NCBI GenBank assembly: GCA_014728295.1
Contig: WJLW01000114.1
Span: 22,906 to 86,905, forward strand
From: Chitinivibrionales bacterium
GTDB lineage: Bacteria; Fibrobacterota; Chitinivibrionia; Chitinivibrionales; WJKA01
Reading direction: 5' to 3'
DNA: 64,000 nt
The position numbers were made by a program, and so were the translations under genes. Below, piece after piece: positions 42,253 through 50,913 of this stretch; positions within the stretch are counted from its first letter, which is position 1; the number at the start of each line of letters is the position of its first letter. The notes beneath the pieces are model-generated. The model did no database searches. It was not told the DNA's origin and saw only the letters and a program-made list of their open reading frames with translations.

Positions 42253-45200
42253 ATGCAAACTCGCATTTTGTCAATCCTGATAGGCGGCCTCCTGCTCGGG
42301 GCCCAAGCCCAGTATTTCGGCCGCAATAAAGTACAGTATGAAAAATTTCCCTTTCGTGTCATGCAGGCGCAACCGTTTGACATTCATTACTACAAGTCCG
42401 AATCGACCGCGGTGTACGATGCAGCACGCATGCTTCGGCGCTGGAACGAACGGTATGCTGAACTCTTCGGCAACGGCGTTGCCGAAAATCAACCAATCAT
42501 CCTCTACGCAAATCACGCCGACTTTCAGCAAACCAATGTAATTTCCGGACTCATCCCCCAGGCCACCGGCGGTGTTACCGAAGGGATACAGAACCGGGTA
42601 GTTATCCCCTTAACCGGCGTGTATGCCGAAAACAATCATGTTCTGGGTCACGAGCTGGTGCACGTCTACCACTATGCTATCATGAAATCACTGCCCGAAG
42701 GTATACGCTCCGGTCGCGGATTACCGCTGTGGTTCATCGAAGGCATGAGTGAGTATCTGTCAATCGGGTCGCATGGACCCCAAACCGCGATGTGGCTGCG
42801 CGACGCACTTATCAACAACGACCTGCCGGATATTCGCACGATTTCCCGAAACCCGGCATACTTTCCGTATCGCTACGGTCATGCGCTCTGGGCATTTATC
42901 GCTGGAATAAAAGGAGATACTATTATTCCCCGGCTCTATTTCTCAGCCCTGAAAAACGGCTTCGATCGGGCAGTCAAAAAAGAACTGGGGTTTAAAACAG
43001 ATTCATTATCGACCCGGTGGCACCAGGCGGTCAAGAAGCGATTGTCTCCGGATTTAAAGGGCAGAATCAATCCTTCGGGATACGGCAATCCGGTTATTAC
43101 CGGCAAAGGCGGACTCAATCTTTCACCTGCAGTAAGTCCAAACGGCAAGTACGTTGCATTCTTTTCCCGCAAAGACGTATTCAACCTCTCGCTGTATCTT
43201 GCCGATCTCGAAACGGGCAACATCGTAAAAAAGCTGATCGACGTGCAAAGCAACAAGCACTTCGACGCTCTGCGCTTCATGAACAGCGTCGGCGCATGGT
43301 CGCCGCAAGGCAAGCGTTTTGCCTATATCGTATACAAGAACGGCAAAAATTCGATCCGAACCATCGACATCGAGACACTGGATGCAGGCGAATCCTACAG
43401 TTTTGACAAAATAGAATCGATCACCGGCATCGCCTGGTCACCCGACGCTGATAACTTGGCGATAGCCGGCACCCATGGCGCCATAGGCGACCTGTACCTC
43501 TACAACATGCCCGATGACAGCCTGACGCAATTGACCGCAGACCGCTTTGCGCAGATACAACCGGCCTGGTCGCCGGACGGCACAAAAATTGTTTTCATCA
43601 CCGATCAGCATCCGGCTACCAGCTTTGACAGGCTGGTATTCAGCGAACCGCAGATTGGCATCTACGACCTTGACAGAAACAACATTACTACCGTTGGATT
43701 TGGTGCACACAGTAAACATGTCAGTCCCCATTTTTCCGCCGACGGCACAAGCTTGTATTTTGTCGCGGCTCCGGACGGTTTCAGCGACATTTTTCGCTAC
43801 TCGTTCGACGATGAAACCTATTACCGCATTACCCGCATCGCGACCGGTGTCACCGGATTGACCGCGCTGTCGCCTTCGCTCAGCGTGGCTGCACATACCA
43901 ATACTCTTGCCTTCACGGTATTTGACAAGCGCCAATATAACCTGTATGTGCTGAGTCCGGACCGCATTGACGAACAAAAAGTAACCGACACGGCATCTCA
44001 CGAAAATCTTGCCGCCATCACTCAATTGCCGCCGTTTGAACCGGGCACAATCGGCATGATCGATGACCTGCTCGACGATCCCGGAGAGGTTGACGAAACG
44101 TATGTGGGCTTTGCCACGGATCGCTACGATCCCGGTCTGTCTCCGGTTTCTATCAGCCGGATTGCCATTGGCGGGACCGTCGACCGTTTTGGCGTTGGGC
44201 TGGCCGGCGGCGCGCATCTCCTGCTGGGTGATATTCTGGGCCGGCATTTAGTGGGGATCCGGGCACAGATCAGCGGTTCATTCGAAGATGCCGCGGCCCA
44301 GGTCGTCTACCACAATCGCGCCGGGCGGCTCAACTGGTTGACCGGGGTTGGCCACATCCCCTTTCGAGATGCGGATATATCTTCCACCGGAACGGATACG
44401 GTGATTATTGACAGCCAACAAACCGAGGTTGAGAGAATAACCATAACTGACAAACGGACCTTTAACGAACGCATCATCGGTGGCATCGAATTTCCTCTAA
44501 ATATTAATCAGCGCTTTGAAGTTTCAGGCGGTTATACGCACATCTGGTCACAGACCAGGGGTACCACCTATATGGTCGATGACGACGGTGATGTCGTTGA
44601 ATCATTCGAAGATGACTTGCCCGAGCCGAATGCACTTAATCTGGTACAGGCGGCAGGCGCATTTGTCAGCGATTACTCGATCTTCGGACTGACTTCACCA
44701 GTCAAAGGACGGCGCTATCGTCTGGAAATTGAGCCAACAGTCGGATCGCTTAATTATGTCACGTTGCTTGCCGATTACCGCCACTATTTCAATTTCCGTC
44801 CCCTGACAATAGCCTTAAAAGCATTTCATTACGGGCGCTATTTCGAAGATGGTGAAAATCAACGACTATCTCCTTTACATGTTGGTTACCCGACATTGGT
44901 CCGGGGGTATGAGCCGTGGACCTTTGGTCTGGGTGATTGTGACGATAGCGACGGCCTCACCGGATGCAGGCAGCTAGACCGGCTTTTTGGCTCGCGGATT
45001 GTTGTCGGCAATATCGAAGCCCGGGCTCCCCTGTTTGGTGTCGGGGGCTACGGACTCCTTGATTTCAGATTTTTGCCCACCAGCATCGGGGCCTTTGCCG
45101 ATGCAGGAGTTGCCTGGACAGCAGGAGATTTACCCAATGCTTCCTACCGTGCCGAATACCCCGGACGAATCCCCGTTGCCAGTGCCGGTTTTTTCACGCG

Positions 45201-45306
45201 CTTTAACCTGCTGAGTGTTCTGGTGCTACAGCTTTACTATGCCTATCCGTTTCAGCGTATTGACGATCAGTGGCGATTCGGCTGGGTACTGGCCCCGGGA
45301 TGGTAA
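42253..45306 (+). CDS. metallopeptidase/beta-propeller/outer-membrane barrel protein
   Basis: A 1017-residue exported protein with signal peptide (ILSILIGGLLLGAQAQ). Residues ~40-270 are a gluzincin peptidase-MA-like domain with HELVH at 133-137 and a downstream Glu in WFIEGMSEYL (E163). Residues ~275-600 hold TolB/PD40-type propeller repeats (VSPNGKYVAFFSRKD, AWSPDADNLAIAG, AWSPDGTKIVFITD). Residues ~640-1017 resemble a C-terminal outer-membrane barrel ending in ...FRFGW-type aromatic strands. Possibly a surface-tethered peptidase or an envelope quality-control protein (inference). It is coupled to BON copy 3 and converges with the next gene. Confidence 0.85.
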   Translation: MQTRILSILIGGLLLGAQAQYFGRNKVQYEKFPFRVMQAQPFDIHYYKSESTAVYDAARMLRRWNERYAELFGNGVAENQPIILYANHADFQQTNVISGLIPQATGGVTEGIQNRVVIPLTGVYAENNHVLGHELVHVYHYAIMKSLPEGIRSGRGLPLWFIEGMSEYLSIGSHGPQTAMWLRDALINNDLPDIRTISRNPAYFPYRYGHALWAFIAGIKGDTIIPRLYFSALKNGFDRAVKKELGFKTDSLSTRWHQAVKKRLSPDLKGRINPSGYGNPVITGKGGLNLSPAVSPNGKYVAFFSRKDVFNLSLYLADLETGNIVKKLIDVQSNKHFDALRFMNSVGAWSPQGKRFAYIVYKNGKNSIRTIDIETLDAGESYSFDKIESITGIAWSPDADNLAIAGTHGAIGDLYLYNMPDDSLTQLTADRFAQIQPAWSPDGTKIVFITDQHPATSFDRLVFSEPQIGIYDLDRNNITTVGFGAHSKHVSPHFSADGTSLYFVAAPDGFSDIFRYSFDDETYYRITRIATGVTGLTALSPSLSVAAHTNTLAFTVFDKRQYNLYVLSPDRIDEQKVTDTASHENLAAITQLPPFEPGTIGMIDDLLDDPGEVDETYVGFATDRYDPGLSPVSISRIAIGGTVDRFGVGLAGGAHLLLGDILGRHLVGIRAQISGSFEDAAAQVVYHNRAGRLNWLTGVGHIPFRDADISSTGTDTVIIDSQQTEVERITITDKRTFNERIIGGIEFPLNINQRFEVSGGYTHIWSQTRGTTYMVDDDGDVVESFEDDLPEPNALNLVQAAGAFVSDYSIFGLTSPVKGRRYRLEIEPTVGSLNYVTLLADYRHYFNFRPLTIALKAFHYGRYFEDGENQRLSPLHVGYPTLVRGYEPWTFGLGDCDDSDGLTGCRQLDRLFGSRIVVGNIEARAPLFGVGGYGLLDFRFLPTSIGAFADAGVAWTAGDLPNASYRAEYPGRIPVASAGFFTRFNLLSVLVLQLYYAYPFQRIDDQWRFGWVLAPGW

Positions 45307-45316
45307 TACTACCGCG

Positions 45317-46261
45317 TTAGCGGTGCAATTCCCAGCTACATGCATAATCCCCGCCGCGTTCATCGATAAACTGCACCAACTCATCCCATTGCAGCAATCG
45401 CGGCGTATGGTGCAGTGGAGCAAGTTCACTTTGCATTTCCCTGGCGTAGGAGCCGAATGATGCCAGATCGTTGGGATATGCATCTTTATCAATCCCCACA
45501 AAATTGATATCATGAGAAGCCTGTTGTAATGCACTCTGCCACTCCTGTATCGTTACCGCGCCAATGCCAGTAATCCCGTTTGCCATGAGAACGACGCGTA
45601 CGCGGTCGAACGCATGCGATGCAGTATAGGACTGCAGTGCTTCCCTGGATATCGAGGTGTTGAAAACCAGCCAGTAAGGAACAGCATACGCCTGCATTGC
45701 CGTGTATGGGTCTATATTGGCAAAGCAGTCGACCAGCAAGGTTGTTGGCGATATGCCCCGCGCCTGGTACCAGGCGTGATGACAGTCGGCAACAAAGGTG
45801 CTCAAATCTTCCGGTGATGCATAGGCTACTTTTGCCACAGATGCCCCGGTATTGCGGATATCGTCATAGAGTGAGCGGACAAAACCCCACTCCGCTTCAG
45901 GCCGCTGGCCATCTATGCGACCCGTTTTCCAGCTTGTAAACGTTGATTCCTGCTCGCTGAGAAATGTGTCCGTTCGCTCACTGCATTCTCTATACTCCTG
46001 TGGAGAAACGCTTCCGTATCCGCCCAATTGGAAATAATGGCCTTCGTCAATTCGATGCATCGGCCATTGAAATGAACAGTCAGAAACAAGAAGGGCGCCA
46101 CCCGGTTCGAGGTTGCGTTTGATAAAAGCACGATAGGCAGCCGGTAAACGCAGGTACTTAACCCGTAAATAAGCTATCTTTGCCACCATAAGCCGATCCT
46201 GAACCGGATCATGCATCTGGTACACGGCTACGCCCGGATTGCTTTCCAGAAAACCGGGCAC
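45317..46261 (-). CDS. hypothetical protein, uncertain start
   Basis: About 314 residues, not recognised. The N-terminal part has FIKRNLEPGGALLVSDCSFQW, reminiscent of the late strand of methyltransferases, but no SAM-binding GxGxG is visible in the window frame; residues ~130-314 look like an alpha/beta domain (LLVDCFANIDPYTAMQAY, RVRVVLMANGITGIGAV). The only nearby start is a GTG at 46261, while the frame stays open upstream into the preceding gene (LRIEWGRKA), so the start may be wrong or the gene may be a truncated copy of a larger one. Confidence 0.6.
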   Translation of the reverse strand: MPGFLESNPGVAVYQMHDPVQDRLMVAKIAYLRVKYLRLPAAYRAFIKRNLEPGGALLVSDCSFQWPMHRIDEGHYFQLGGYGSVSPQEYRECSERTDTFLSEQESTFTSWKTGRIDGQRPEAEWGFVRSLYDDIRNTGASVAKVAYASPEDLSTFVADCHHAWYQARGISPTTLLVDCFANIDPYTAMQAYAVPYWLVFNTSISREALQSYTASHAFDRVRVVLMANGITGIGAVTIQEWQSALQQASHDINFVGIDKDAYPNDLASFGSYAREMQSELAPLHHTPRLLQWDELVQFIDERGGDYACSWELHR

Positions 46262-46277
46262 CGCTTTGCGGCCCCAC

Positions 46278-46595
46278 TCAATACGAAGGCGCAGGCGCTT
46301 CGAGCTTGTTTTTCATTTCGCCGGAGATCCGATCAAGATCCGATCTGGCTTCATCAACAGCCTTGTCGACCTCACGCGCCACCGATTCGGCCTTGCCGTT
46401 TGACGCCTGGTGCTTAATGCGTCTGGCGGCCCGTTCGATGCGTTTGACGGCGTTGACGACTACATTATCGATATCCCGCCCGAACTTGACATATGGGCTC
46501 TCTTTTTTCCTGATGAGTCCGCTTAAAAAACCCACGACGCCGGTGACGGCCGCCCCGACTGCTCCGATACCAATGATTTTTTTTGCCAGGGTCAT
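46278..46595 (-). CDS. small membrane-anchored helical protein, YtxH-like
   Basis: A 105-residue protein: N-terminal Gly-rich transmembrane helix (IGIGAVGAAVTGVVGFLSGLI) and a long amphipathic basic/acidic helix (RIERAARRIKHQASNGK..., VDKAVDEARSDLDRISGEMK). This layout resembles YtxH-type stress proteins, though similarity is only of form. A ribosome site (AAAGGA) precedes the ATG. It sits 112 nt after the flavoprotein and 16 nt before the 45317 gene. Confidence 0.7.
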   Translation of the reverse strand: MTLAKKIIGIGAVGAAVTGVVGFLSGLIRKKESPYVKFGRDIDNVVVNAVKRIERAARRIKHQASNGKAESVAREVDKAVDEARSDLDRISGEMKNKLEAPAPSY

Positions 46596-46707
46596 TTCCA
46601 GTCCTTTCGTTACGGTTGATTAGTTATTGTTATTTTTGTCTACTTCTTCAAATTCCGCTTCGACAGGCCCTTCCTTATCGCGTTGCTGCCGTTGCTCCTG
46701 CAGGTGA

Positions 46708-47907
46708 TTAAATGTATCCTTTGAGTTCTTCGTCTTTGGTGGATCCGGTTTGCTCTATGAGTGTACGCGCACGGTCGAGTTTGCCGAATTTGTTGCACGT
46801 CATGACCCCGCGTATGCGCCCATCGTCGCGATAGTAAATGGCTCCCTTTTTGTCGCCCTCCCAGTCTTCAACCGCGCTCATTCGGGATGATGTCAAACCC
46901 ACGGCCTCGTAGCCGAAGTCAAAGAGATCGGAGAAAAAGTAGGGCAGATAGCGATACGACTCTTGTGCACCGGCCATGTTTTTTCCGGCAGTTGCACCCT
47001 GGCTTGCAGCGCAGTCCCAATGCTCAAAACGAGCCCGGGCGCCCAGGGCTGCATAAGGGAATGACGCATTGTCCCCAGCCGCGTAAATGGCAGGATTGCT
47101 TGATTGCAGGTATTCGTTGACGATAATACCGTCATCCCGCTCTATACCCGCGCTCTCGGCAAGCTCCAGACGCGGCATGATCCCGATACCGGCAACAATG
47201 ATATCGCATTCTATCTGCGTGCCGCTATTCGTCCTCACGCGATAGGACCCGTCGACATGCTCAATTGACTCCGGTGTATCGCCCGCACGTATGGCTATGC
47301 CTTTTTCCTCGTATTCACGGTGGATGTCCCGCGCCAGGTCGAGCGGGAAGATCATGCCGCAAATGTGCTTTTCGGGAAAGATCATGGTAACCGACAGTTC
47401 CTGCGTATGTAACGCAGCCGCCATTTCCGAACCAATGAAACCTCCGCCGATCACCAGCGCCTTTTGACCTTTATGAATTGTGGCGCTCAATTTCCGGTAA
47501 TCTTCCAGTGTCCGAAAGTAAAAGATGCTTTCATCATCGCCGCCGGGCACCGGAATCGTTCCGGGCCTGCCTCCGGTTGCAAGAAGCAGTTTTTCGTATC
47601 CTATCGATTTTCCTGAATCGGTAGTGACGGCTCCTGCCGAGGCATCAACAGCTTCAACACGCGTCTTCAGCAGAAGATCGATGGTGTTATCCTCATACCA
47701 GGAAACGTCATTCACGAAGATATCGCGTTCCTGCTTTTCGCCCATCCACAAATCTTTTGACAAGGGGGGGCGATGATACGGCGGATGTGCTTCTTCGCCG
47801 ATAAGGACAATCGAACCGCCGGGATCGATCTCGCGCACCGCTTTTGCCGCCGACGCCCCGGCCAGTCCTGCGCCCACGATACAATAAGTATATGATTGCG
47901 AAGTCAT
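46708..47907 (-). CDS. FAD-dependent pyridine nucleotide-disulphide family oxidoreductase
   Basis: A 399-residue flavoprotein of the ferredoxin/rubredoxin reductase-AIF type. FAD site YCIVGAGLAGASAAKAVREID, PPYHRPPLSKDLWMG (the R-P-L-S-K flavin segment), NAD site ALVIGGGFIGSEMAAAL, second FAD contact IYAAGDNASFP, and a C-terminal domain (~310-399). There is no redox-active CxxC. Likely NAD(P)H oxidation with transfer to a ferredoxin, rubredoxin-like or BON-associated partner; the real acceptor is unknown. It lies 16 nt after pncB. Confidence 0.9.
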   Translation of the reverse strand: MTSQSYTYCIVGAGLAGASAAKAVREIDPGGSIVLIGEEAHPPYHRPPLSKDLWMGEKQERDIFVNDVSWYEDNTIDLLLKTRVEAVDASAGAVTTDSGKSIGYEKLLLATGGRPGTIPVPGGDDESIFYFRTLEDYRKLSATIHKGQKALVIGGGFIGSEMAAALHTQELSVTMIFPEKHICGMIFPLDLARDIHREYEEKGIAIRAGDTPESIEHVDGSYRVRTNSGTQIECDIIVAGIGIMPRLELAESAGIERDDGIIVNEYLQSSNPAIYAAGDNASFPYAALGARARFEHWDCAASQGATAGKNMAGAQESYRYLPYFFSDLFDFGYEAVGLTSSRMSAVEDWEGDKKGAIYYRDDGRIRGVMTCNKFGKLDRARTLIEQTGSTKDEELKGYI

Positions 47908-47922
47908 GACAACACCTTTCTG

Positions 47923-49479
47923 TTAGTGTGTATTCTCCGACACAACCGAAGCTATCTGCTCCCGCTTGTAATCACGCAATTTGCGGGTCAGATATACCGG
48001 ATAGGTATGCGGATTTGTCAAATGTACTATCTCATCTTTAAGTCGCCTCTCATCGGTAACTCGCAATTTTCGGGCCGAATCCAGCCAGTCGGCGGGCGTG
48101 GATGTTGCGCCGTTTTCAAACAACGTTTCATGCACCGGCTCAATCTCGCTGATATCGCCTGCGTCAATATTAACGCGGCGATCATTATCGCGGGTCGGGT
48201 AAAGCTCCAGGTGCGAATATGAACCGATATCTTCGTCGGGCAACGACAGACAATCGCCGATCGCCTTGCTTTGAGCATCATAAAGACGCCAGACTCGCTT
48301 GCTTCCCGGATTCAATATTTTATCGGGATTTTCGGATAGCTTAAGAGCGGGGGCCCATTCCCCATTGCGCTGGAGCGCCGTGAGTTTGTACACGCCATCA
48401 AGCGATGCCGCGCCCCAGGATGTGATTAACCGGGTACCGACGCCATAGGTCAGGCGATTGATTACGCTATGCGGATCGAGTCCTGCAGCGTGGCAGTCAT
48501 TTTTAAGCTCGGAAATGAGATTGAGCAGAACAAATTCATCCAACTGATTGGAAAGCACTATCGGGACATTGTCAAAACCGGCTTTATCGAGCAGGCGCAC
48601 GCTTTGGATTATCTGGTAAACGAGATCGCCCGAATCCAGGCGTATGCCTGCCGGCGTATGACCTCTGCCGCGCAATTCTTCGAAAACGGTAATAGCATTG
48701 GGCAGACCGCTTTTTAACACGTCAATCGTATCGACCAGCAGAATGCAATCATCTGGATACAAGTCGGCATACGCCCGAAAGGCATCCAACTCGGTCTGCC
48801 CCAGTGAGAGAAAGGCCTGAATCATACTGTGGGCATGAGTTCCTTTGGGAGGCACTCCCAGTTCGTAGGAGATGCCGGTATTGGAGGTAAAATCAACGCC
48901 ACCGATCAAGGCAGCCCGCGCCCCGGCGTTTGAAGCTGTTGCCTGAGCACGTCGCATGCCGAATTCGATAGTAAGATTGTGGGCGCCGGCCCGCTTGATG
49001 CGTGAGGCCTTGGTGGCAATCAAGGTTTGATAGTTCATGTAATTGAGCAACGGCGATTCGAGGATCTGGGTCATGGCCAGGGGGCCTTGCGAAACGATTA
49101 CCGGAAGCTCGGGGTGCACAACTCTTCCTTCGGCCATGCCGTAGAGTGTAAGGCCGTCAAAATTGCCGTTTTGCGCAAACCAGTTCAGAAACTCTTCGCT
49201 GAAGAGCGGCGCGCCGCTTTTACCGGTATGCGAACGCAGCCGCCGGATAACCCCGTCGTGGGCACGCGCGGATTTCATCCACTCGGTTAACCAGCCCAGG
49301 CCTGCGCTGATGCAGTATCCGGCGCGATGCATACCGTAATCCGGACAGGTGCGAAAAAAATATTCAAAGCGTGCCGGCAGCTCATGCATGCCCATGCGAA
49401 AGTAAAGCTGGGCCATGGTCAGTTGATAAAAATCAGTATAGAGTATTCCGCCGGCCAGGGAGGATTCGCGAGATGGCAT
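47923..49479 (-). CDS. pncB: nicotinate phosphoribosyltransferase
   Basis: A 518-residue enzyme of the NAD salvage pathway, converting nicotinate, PRPP and ATP to nicotinate mononucleotide. Key motifs: LYTDFYQLTMAQLYF start, the active-site region ESPLLNYMNYQTLIATKASRI, FGMRRAQ, GIRLDSGDL, and TYGVGTRLITS. It is slightly longer than average because of the C-terminal extension. It sits between the pyruvate dehydrogenase genes (18 nt upstream) and a flavoprotein, suggesting coordinated NAD supply. Confidence 0.95.
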   Translation of the reverse strand: MPSRESSLAGGILYTDFYQLTMAQLYFRMGMHELPARFEYFFRTCPDYGMHRAGYCISAGLGWLTEWMKSARAHDGVIRRLRSHTGKSGAPLFSEEFLNWFAQNGNFDGLTLYGMAEGRVVHPELPVIVSQGPLAMTQILESPLLNYMNYQTLIATKASRIKRAGAHNLTIEFGMRRAQATASNAGARAALIGGVDFTSNTGISYELGVPPKGTHAHSMIQAFLSLGQTELDAFRAYADLYPDDCILLVDTIDVLKSGLPNAITVFEELRGRGHTPAGIRLDSGDLVYQIIQSVRLLDKAGFDNVPIVLSNQLDEFVLLNLISELKNDCHAAGLDPHSVINRLTYGVGTRLITSWGAASLDGVYKLTALQRNGEWAPALKLSENPDKILNPGSKRVWRLYDAQSKAIGDCLSLPDEDIGSYSHLELYPTRDNDRRVNIDAGDISEIEPVHETLFENGATSTPADWLDSARKLRVTDERRLKDEIVHLTNPHTYPVYLTRKLRDYKREQIASVVSENTH

Positions 49480-49497
49480 AGGCGCTCCTTGCTGCTC

Positions 49498-50913
49498 TTA
49501 TCCGGGTTTAAAAATGTCGGTTGCCGTGCCCTCGAACATTTCTGCGGCCTGCATAATTGTTTCGGACAACGTAGGATGGGGATGAATGGTCATGGCCAGA
49601 TCGGCTACGGTTGCCCCCATCTCCACAGCAAGCACCACTTCCGCAATCAACTCTCCCGCACCGGCGCCGACAATACCGGCTCCCAGCACACGTCCGGTAC
49701 CCTTTTCAACAGTCAATTTCGTCAATCCCTCCGGCCTGCCCAGGGTCAATGCCCGGCCTGATGCTGCCCAGGGGAATGAGCTGGTTTCAGTTTCCAGCCC
49801 CTGTGCTTCAGCCTCATCCGGGCGCATGCCGCACTGGGCGATTTCCGGATCGGTATATTCGACGGCGGGTATGGCATGCGGGGCAAACGCAGCAGCTTTG
49901 CCGGCAATGACCTCAGCCGCGGTGCGTCCCTCATGGGCGGCTTTGTGAGCAAGCAACGGAGCGCTGCATACATCGCCGATTGCAAAGATGTTCGCCTCGT
50001 GCGTGCGTTGCTGTGTGTCAACTTCGATGAAGCCCTTGTCATTGGTGCTTACCCCGGTGTTTTCCAGATCCAGGCCGTTCGTGGCGGGTTTGCGCCCTAC
50101 GGTAAGCAACACTTTGTCAAATGATGCTTTCTGCGATTCTTCGCCTGTTTTGAGCGTGACATCGAGCCCCTTTTTCGATTCTTTGACTTCTGCGATTGTG
50201 CCGGTGTGAACCGATTCATAGACGTCTTTTGCCGCTTTCAGGTAGGTTTTGACAAGATCGGCATCCGTGCCGGGCAACAGTTGATCCATCATTTCCACAA
50301 TCGTTACCTTACTGCCAAGTGTGGCATAAATGGTACCCATCTCCAGCCCGATATAGCCGCCACCGATAACCAGCAGACGCTCGGGGATATCCGCGATATT
50401 CAAAGCAGACGCAGAATCCATAATGCGCGGGGAATCAAATGATAATCCCTTCAGGGATGCCGGATACGCGCCGGTCGCTATGATTGCATTTTCAAAAGCA
50501 AGGGCTTCATTCTTGCCGTTTGCGGTTTGAATGGCCAGGTGCTGCGCGTCTTTGAATGAAGCTCTTCCGCGGATGTAGCGGATACTGCGTTTTGCGGATA
50601 TCTGCCCGAGGCCGGAGGTCAACTTCTTGACCACGGCGTCTTTCCACGAGCGTAGTTTGTCGATGTCAATATCACGCTTCTCAGTACTCAAACCCCACTC
50701 ACGTGCGCGTTCCATTTCACGTTTTACCGAACAGGCATGCAGGAGCGCCTTCGTTGGAATACAGCCGCGATAGAGGCAGACACCGCCAGGATTGGCTTCC
50801 GGATCGATCAGCGCCACGTCCATGCCCAGATCGGCAGCCAGAAAAGCCGCTGCATAGCCACCGGGCCCGGCGCCGATTACGGCAACGGAAGCTTGCTTGC
50901 TCTGTTGCGCCAT
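49498..50913 (-). CDS. lpdA: dihydrolipoyl dehydrogenase (E3)
   Basis: A 471-residue flavoprotein disulphide reductase. FAD site VIGAGPGGYAAAFLAADLG, redox pair GGVCLYRGCIPTKALLH (C-x4-C), NAD site LLVIGGGYIGLEMGTIYA, IFAIGDVCSAPLLAHKAAHEG and the C-terminal catalytic HPHPTLSET His-Glu pair. It reoxidises dihydrolipoyl groups on E2 and reduces NAD+. Its ATG overlaps the aceF stop as TAATG, so translation is coupled. It can also recycle lipoyl partners for peroxidases such as OsmC (family knowledge). Confidence 0.96.
   Translation of the reverse strand: MAQQSKQASVAVIGAGPGGYAAAFLAADLGMDVALIDPEANPGGVCLYRGCIPTKALLHACSVKREMERAREWGLSTEKRDIDIDKLRSWKDAVVKKLTSGLGQISAKRSIRYIRGRASFKDAQHLAIQTANGKNEALAFENAIIATGAYPASLKGLSFDSPRIMDSASALNIADIPERLLVIGGGYIGLEMGTIYATLGSKVTIVEMMDQLLPGTDADLVKTYLKAAKDVYESVHTGTIAEVKESKKGLDVTLKTGEESQKASFDKVLLTVGRKPATNGLDLENTGVSTNDKGFIEVDTQQRTHEANIFAIGDVCSAPLLAHKAAHEGRTAAEVIAGKAAAFAPHAIPAVEYTDPEIAQCGMRPDEAEAQGLETETSSFPWAASGRALTLGRPEGLTKLTVEKGTGRVLGAGIVGAGAGELIAEVVLAVEMGATVADLAMTIHPHPTLSETIMQAAEMFEGTATDIFKPG

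Noticed and set aside
43438..44247. 269-codon open frame on the minus strand
   Set aside because: Lies wholly opposite the propeller part of the metallopeptidase gene and shows no domain motifs.
46620..46730. Frame ending in KEGPVEAEFEEVDKN, resembling the acidic tail of DnaK
   Set aside because: No start codon, only about 40 codons, overlaps the flavoprotein stop; the resemblance is to a low-complexity acidic tail and is too short to call a remnant.
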